A stretch of DNA of 64,000 nucleotides. It comes from Paenibacillus swuensis (GTDB lineage Bacteria; Bacillota; Bacilli; Paenibacillales; DY6). Below, one piece after another: positions 62,086-64,000 of the stretch (position 1 is its first letter; each line of letters starts with the position of its first letter). The notes under the pieces are model-generated. The model worked only from the letters and a program-made list of their open reading frames with translations, did not search any database and was not told where the DNA came from. The stretch is taken from NCBI RefSeq assembly GCF_001644605.1, contig NZ_CP011388.1:2155001-2219000 (forward strand), in the 5' to 3' direction. Position numbers and translations under genes: made by a program.

Positions 62086-63150
62086 TTAAGACTCGATTCG
62101 CGCAAGTTCCTTGTGAACAATAGGCGCAACCTTTGTACCTAGAAGTTCAATAGCGCGCAACATTTCGCGATGCGGCATTGTGCCGACGTTCAAATGCAGG
62201 AAGAACCGGTTAATGCCCAAGTTTGTACGAAGCAAAATAATCTTCTCCGCCACATACTCCGGGTCCCCGACATACAGGGCGCCGCGCATGCTGCGTGCGG
62301 CATCAAAGGCGTCGCGGTCGTACGGCTGCCAGCCCCGCTCGCGTCCAAGCACATTCATCTGGGCTTGCATCGGAGGAAAGAACTGATCCACAGCCTGTTC
62401 GGTAGTGTCCCCGACGAATCCGTGCGAATGTGTCGCAATCGATAACGTATCCGGGTTGTGCCCGGCCCGCGCGGCCGCGCGCTTGTAAAGATCGAGCAGC
62501 GGCGCGAACTTCTCCGGCATGCCGCCGATAATCGCAAACGCGATCGGGAGACCGAGCATTCCCGCGCGCACCGCCGATTCCGGGCTGCCGCCGCTGGCGA
62601 TCCATACGGGGAGCGGGTTTTGGACGGAGCGAGGATAAACGCCCAGGTTATCAATAGCCGGACGATGTCCGCCGCGCCAGGTGACTTTCTCCGAGTCCCG
62701 GATGGCCAGCAGCAACTCCAGATTCTCTTCAAACAGTTCATCGTAATCGTCCAGGCTATAACCGAAGAGGGGGAAGGATTCGGTGAACGATCCCCGGCCC
62801 GCCATAATTTCGGCGCGCCCGTTCGAGAGTCCGTCCAACGTGGAGAAGGCTTGATAGACGCGAATCGGGTCGTCGGAGGACAGCACGGTTACAGCGCTTG
62901 ACAGGCGTATGCGCTTGGTTACGGAGGCCGCGGCCGCCAAGATCACAGCGGGCGCCGTCCCGGCATAGTCCGCTCTGTGGTGCTCTCCGATGCCATAGAC
63001 ATCCAAGCCCACCTGATCGGCAAGCACGATTTCTTCCACGCCGTTGCGCAGCCGCTCGGCATGACTCATAATCTTCCCGGTCACCGGGTCCGGTGTTGTC
63101 TCCAGAAATGTACTGATTCCGATTTCCAATTTGTTTATGATATCAGGCAT
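62086..63150 (-). CDS. LLM-class (luciferase-like) flavin-dependent oxidoreductase
   Basis: 354 residues, TIM-barrel of bacterial luciferase type. Segments: LADQVGLDVYGIGEHHRADY, RIRLSSAVTVLSSDDPIRVY, LDGLSNGRAEIMAGRGSF, PVWIASGGSPESAVRAGMLG, and LYVGDPEYVAEKIILLR. Uses reduced FMN and O2; the substrate is unknown. AAGGAG site upstream. Monocistronic. Confidence 0.9.
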   Translation of the reverse strand: MPDIINKLEIGISTFLETTPDPVTGKIMSHAERLRNGVEEIVLADQVGLDVYGIGEHHRADYAGTAPAVILAAAASVTKRIRLSSAVTVLSSDDPIRVYQAFSTLDGLSNGRAEIMAGRGSFTESFPLFGYSLDDYDELFEENLELLLAIRDSEKVTWRGGHRPAIDNLGVYPRSVQNPLPVWIASGGSPESAVRAGMLGLPIAFAIIGGMPEKFAPLLDLYKRAAARAGHNPDTLSIATHSHGFVGDTTEQAVDQFFPPMQAQMNVLGRERGWQPYDRDAFDAARSMRGALYVGDPEYVAEKIILLRTNLGINRFFLHLNVGTMPHREMLRAIELLGTKVAPIVHKELARIES

Positions 63151-63242
63151 GGTGTATGCTCCTTGTTATTCTGTCTTTATATGTAGTTTACTATACTTTT
63201 TAATGTTTCTCAACTAAAGTAAGTGAAATGCAGGATGAGGGT

Positions 63243-63452
63243 TTATTTCTGCTTATTATTTTTCCATTGTAGCAGGAGATTTAAAAACACCCCTAGAACA
63301 AGCAGTCCCAGAAGTATATTTGTTGTTTTTAGTGTTTGTGTAAGTACGTATATTTCATTATGAACACCGACTAATTTACTGTTTAAGCTACTCGAAATCT
63401 CACTTATACTTCTCCTAATTTCATTTAAAATTAAGTTTATGTCCTGTTCCAC
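63243..63452 (-). CDS. Small coiled-coil membrane protein, 69 residues
   Basis: GTG start with AAGGAGGTG upstream on the minus strand. Residues 1-45 are charged and heptad-like (INLILNEIRRSISEISSSLN), followed by one helix (ILLGLLVLGVFLNLLLQW) and a basic end KNNKQK. The plan recalls XhlA-type holin-associated proteins but there are no phage genes nearby; function unknown. Confidence 0.6.
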   Translation of the reverse strand: MEQDINLILNEIRRSISEISSSLNSKLVGVHNEIYVLTQTLKTTNILLGLLVLGVFLNLLLQWKNNKQK

Positions 63453-63554
63453 AGCGACTACACCTCCTTAAGTATTCAACCATTATATCAATTCCATACA
63501 ATAACTTCCAACTGTTTACTTATTTGATAGATAGATCCATCGGATGTCAAAAAA

Positions 63555-63597
63555 ATAAAAAGGGCCCCGCCATTTGATGCAGCTTTGCCCTCTTCAA
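63555..63597 (-). terminator. Terminator of the SbnB-like gene
   Basis: Read on the minus strand, GAGGGC...GGCCC with inner partial pairing is followed by TTTTTATTTTTTT, directly downstream of the stop at 63607. Confidence 0.6.
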
Positions 63598-63606
63598 CTA
63601 ACACAT

Positions 63607-64000
63607 TTATCCGTCACCATTCCCGTTCTCCAACACAACACCCTTACCCAATCGCACCGCTTCCTGCACAAAATGCCCAGCCACACCGATATCAAACACA
63701 CCGAGTCCCATCGGATTGAAAAAAACAGGCTCATTAGCGGCAACAGAACTTAATCCGCCCCGACACAGCACATCCTCAAGGGTCAGCACATCGGATTCGA
63801 GCAACCCGTGCTGGATATGCAGCTGCTCAATATCCGTGTTCTCTCGGCAAATCTCCCGCCAGTCATCGACCACGACAGCCCGCACATGCGCTACGCTCTC
63901 CGGTAGATAGTCCCTCAAAGATACGTTGAGCAACAAAGCGCCCTCGGGCGGCGGAGCATCAATATACCTCTCGGCGGAAACCGTACATGTGGCGAAAATA
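63607..64000 (-). CDS. SbnB/ornithine-cyclodeaminase-like enzyme, C-terminal part; 5' end outside window
   Basis: The frame stays open to the window edge, giving ~131 C-terminal residues of a usual ~330. Rossmann-domain end pieces are seen: LLLNVSLRDYLPESVAHVRA, VVVDDWREICRENTDIEQLH, FFNPMGLGVFDIGVAGHFVQ. These match the SbnB branch (an amino-acid dehydrogenase making a precursor of 2,3-diaminopropionate) of the mu-crystallin superfamily. In siderophore or antibiotic gene sets it pairs with SbnA, which could lie just outside the window. Confidence 0.8.
   Translation of the reverse strand, partial: IFATCTVSAERYIDAPPPEGALLLNVSLRDYLPESVAHVRAVVVDDWREICRENTDIEQLHIQHGLLESDVLTLEDVLCRGGLSSVAANEPVFFNPMGLGVFDIGVAGHFVQEAVRLGKGVVLENGNGDG

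Noticed and set aside
63243-63452. Prophage holin-associated gene (XhlA)
   Set aside because: The coiled-coil/helix/basic-tail plan is similar, but no other phage gene is nearby.

Overview
The window reads as chromosomal DNA of a Gram-positive, low-to-middle GC Bacillota, most like Paenibacillus or a near relative. The signs are strong AGGAGG-type ribosome sites, frequent GTG/TTG starts, an LplABC-type sugar ABC transporter beside a membrane-bound AraC regulator, a collagen-like surface protein, Bce-type and VanRS-type cell-envelope stress modules, and many TetR/MarR/GntR-controlled efflux pumps. No tRNA, rRNA, insertion sequence or CRISPR array was found. Genus assignment is inference.

Layout. 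1-2207: end of a maltose phosphorylase (GH65) gene overlapping pgmB. 2396-3811: a DUF4846 lipoprotein and a short DUF948-like stress protein. 3880-12300: a conspicuously AT-rich block with an orphan gene, a gene remnant and a tight five-gene operon: (1) 2-TM/TrkA-N/RyR protein, (2) TIR/degenerate-STAND/helical-repeat protein, (3) SPFH (stomatin-like) protein, (4) membrane protein with SH3b domain, (5) RyR/HEPN-like/CBS protein. I regard this as the most interesting content: a probable conflict or stress-signalling system joining a candidate NAD-consuming TIR enzyme to two RyR-domain proteins and a membrane scaffold. 12391-19384: housekeeping and accessory genes (sugar acetyltransferase, ECF sigma with SnoaL tail, VOC protein, GH16 enzyme, two proteins of unknown function, a second copy of the DUF948-like gene with its upstream region, AraC/GyrI regulator). 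19470-25570: membrane AraC regulator divergent from an LplABC-type importer.

25742-31659: collagen-like protein, TerC protein, methyltransferase, XRE regulator, GntR-ABC operon with a clear promoter and operator. 31844-43080: tiny membrane protein, TetR-MMPL operon, AlkD-like repair protein, oxidoreductase, methyltransferase, TVP38-like and EamA-like membrane proteins, nitroreductase, and an lctP-ldh operon preceded by a Rex-like operator. 43092-53770: aminopeptidase, then two cell-envelope modules: a Bce-type ABC transporter with its RR/HK pair (split by a GC-rich EstB-like hydrolase) and a VanR/VanS/VanY-like operon.

53776-64000: efflux MFS pumps with TetR and MarR partners and recognisable operators, a DEAD-box helicase, DUF4385 and DUF3995 proteins, a luciferase-like oxidoreductase, a tiny coiled-coil membrane protein and the end of an SbnB/ornithine-cyclodeaminase-like gene running off the window. 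All functions come from reading the protein sequences; no database search was run.
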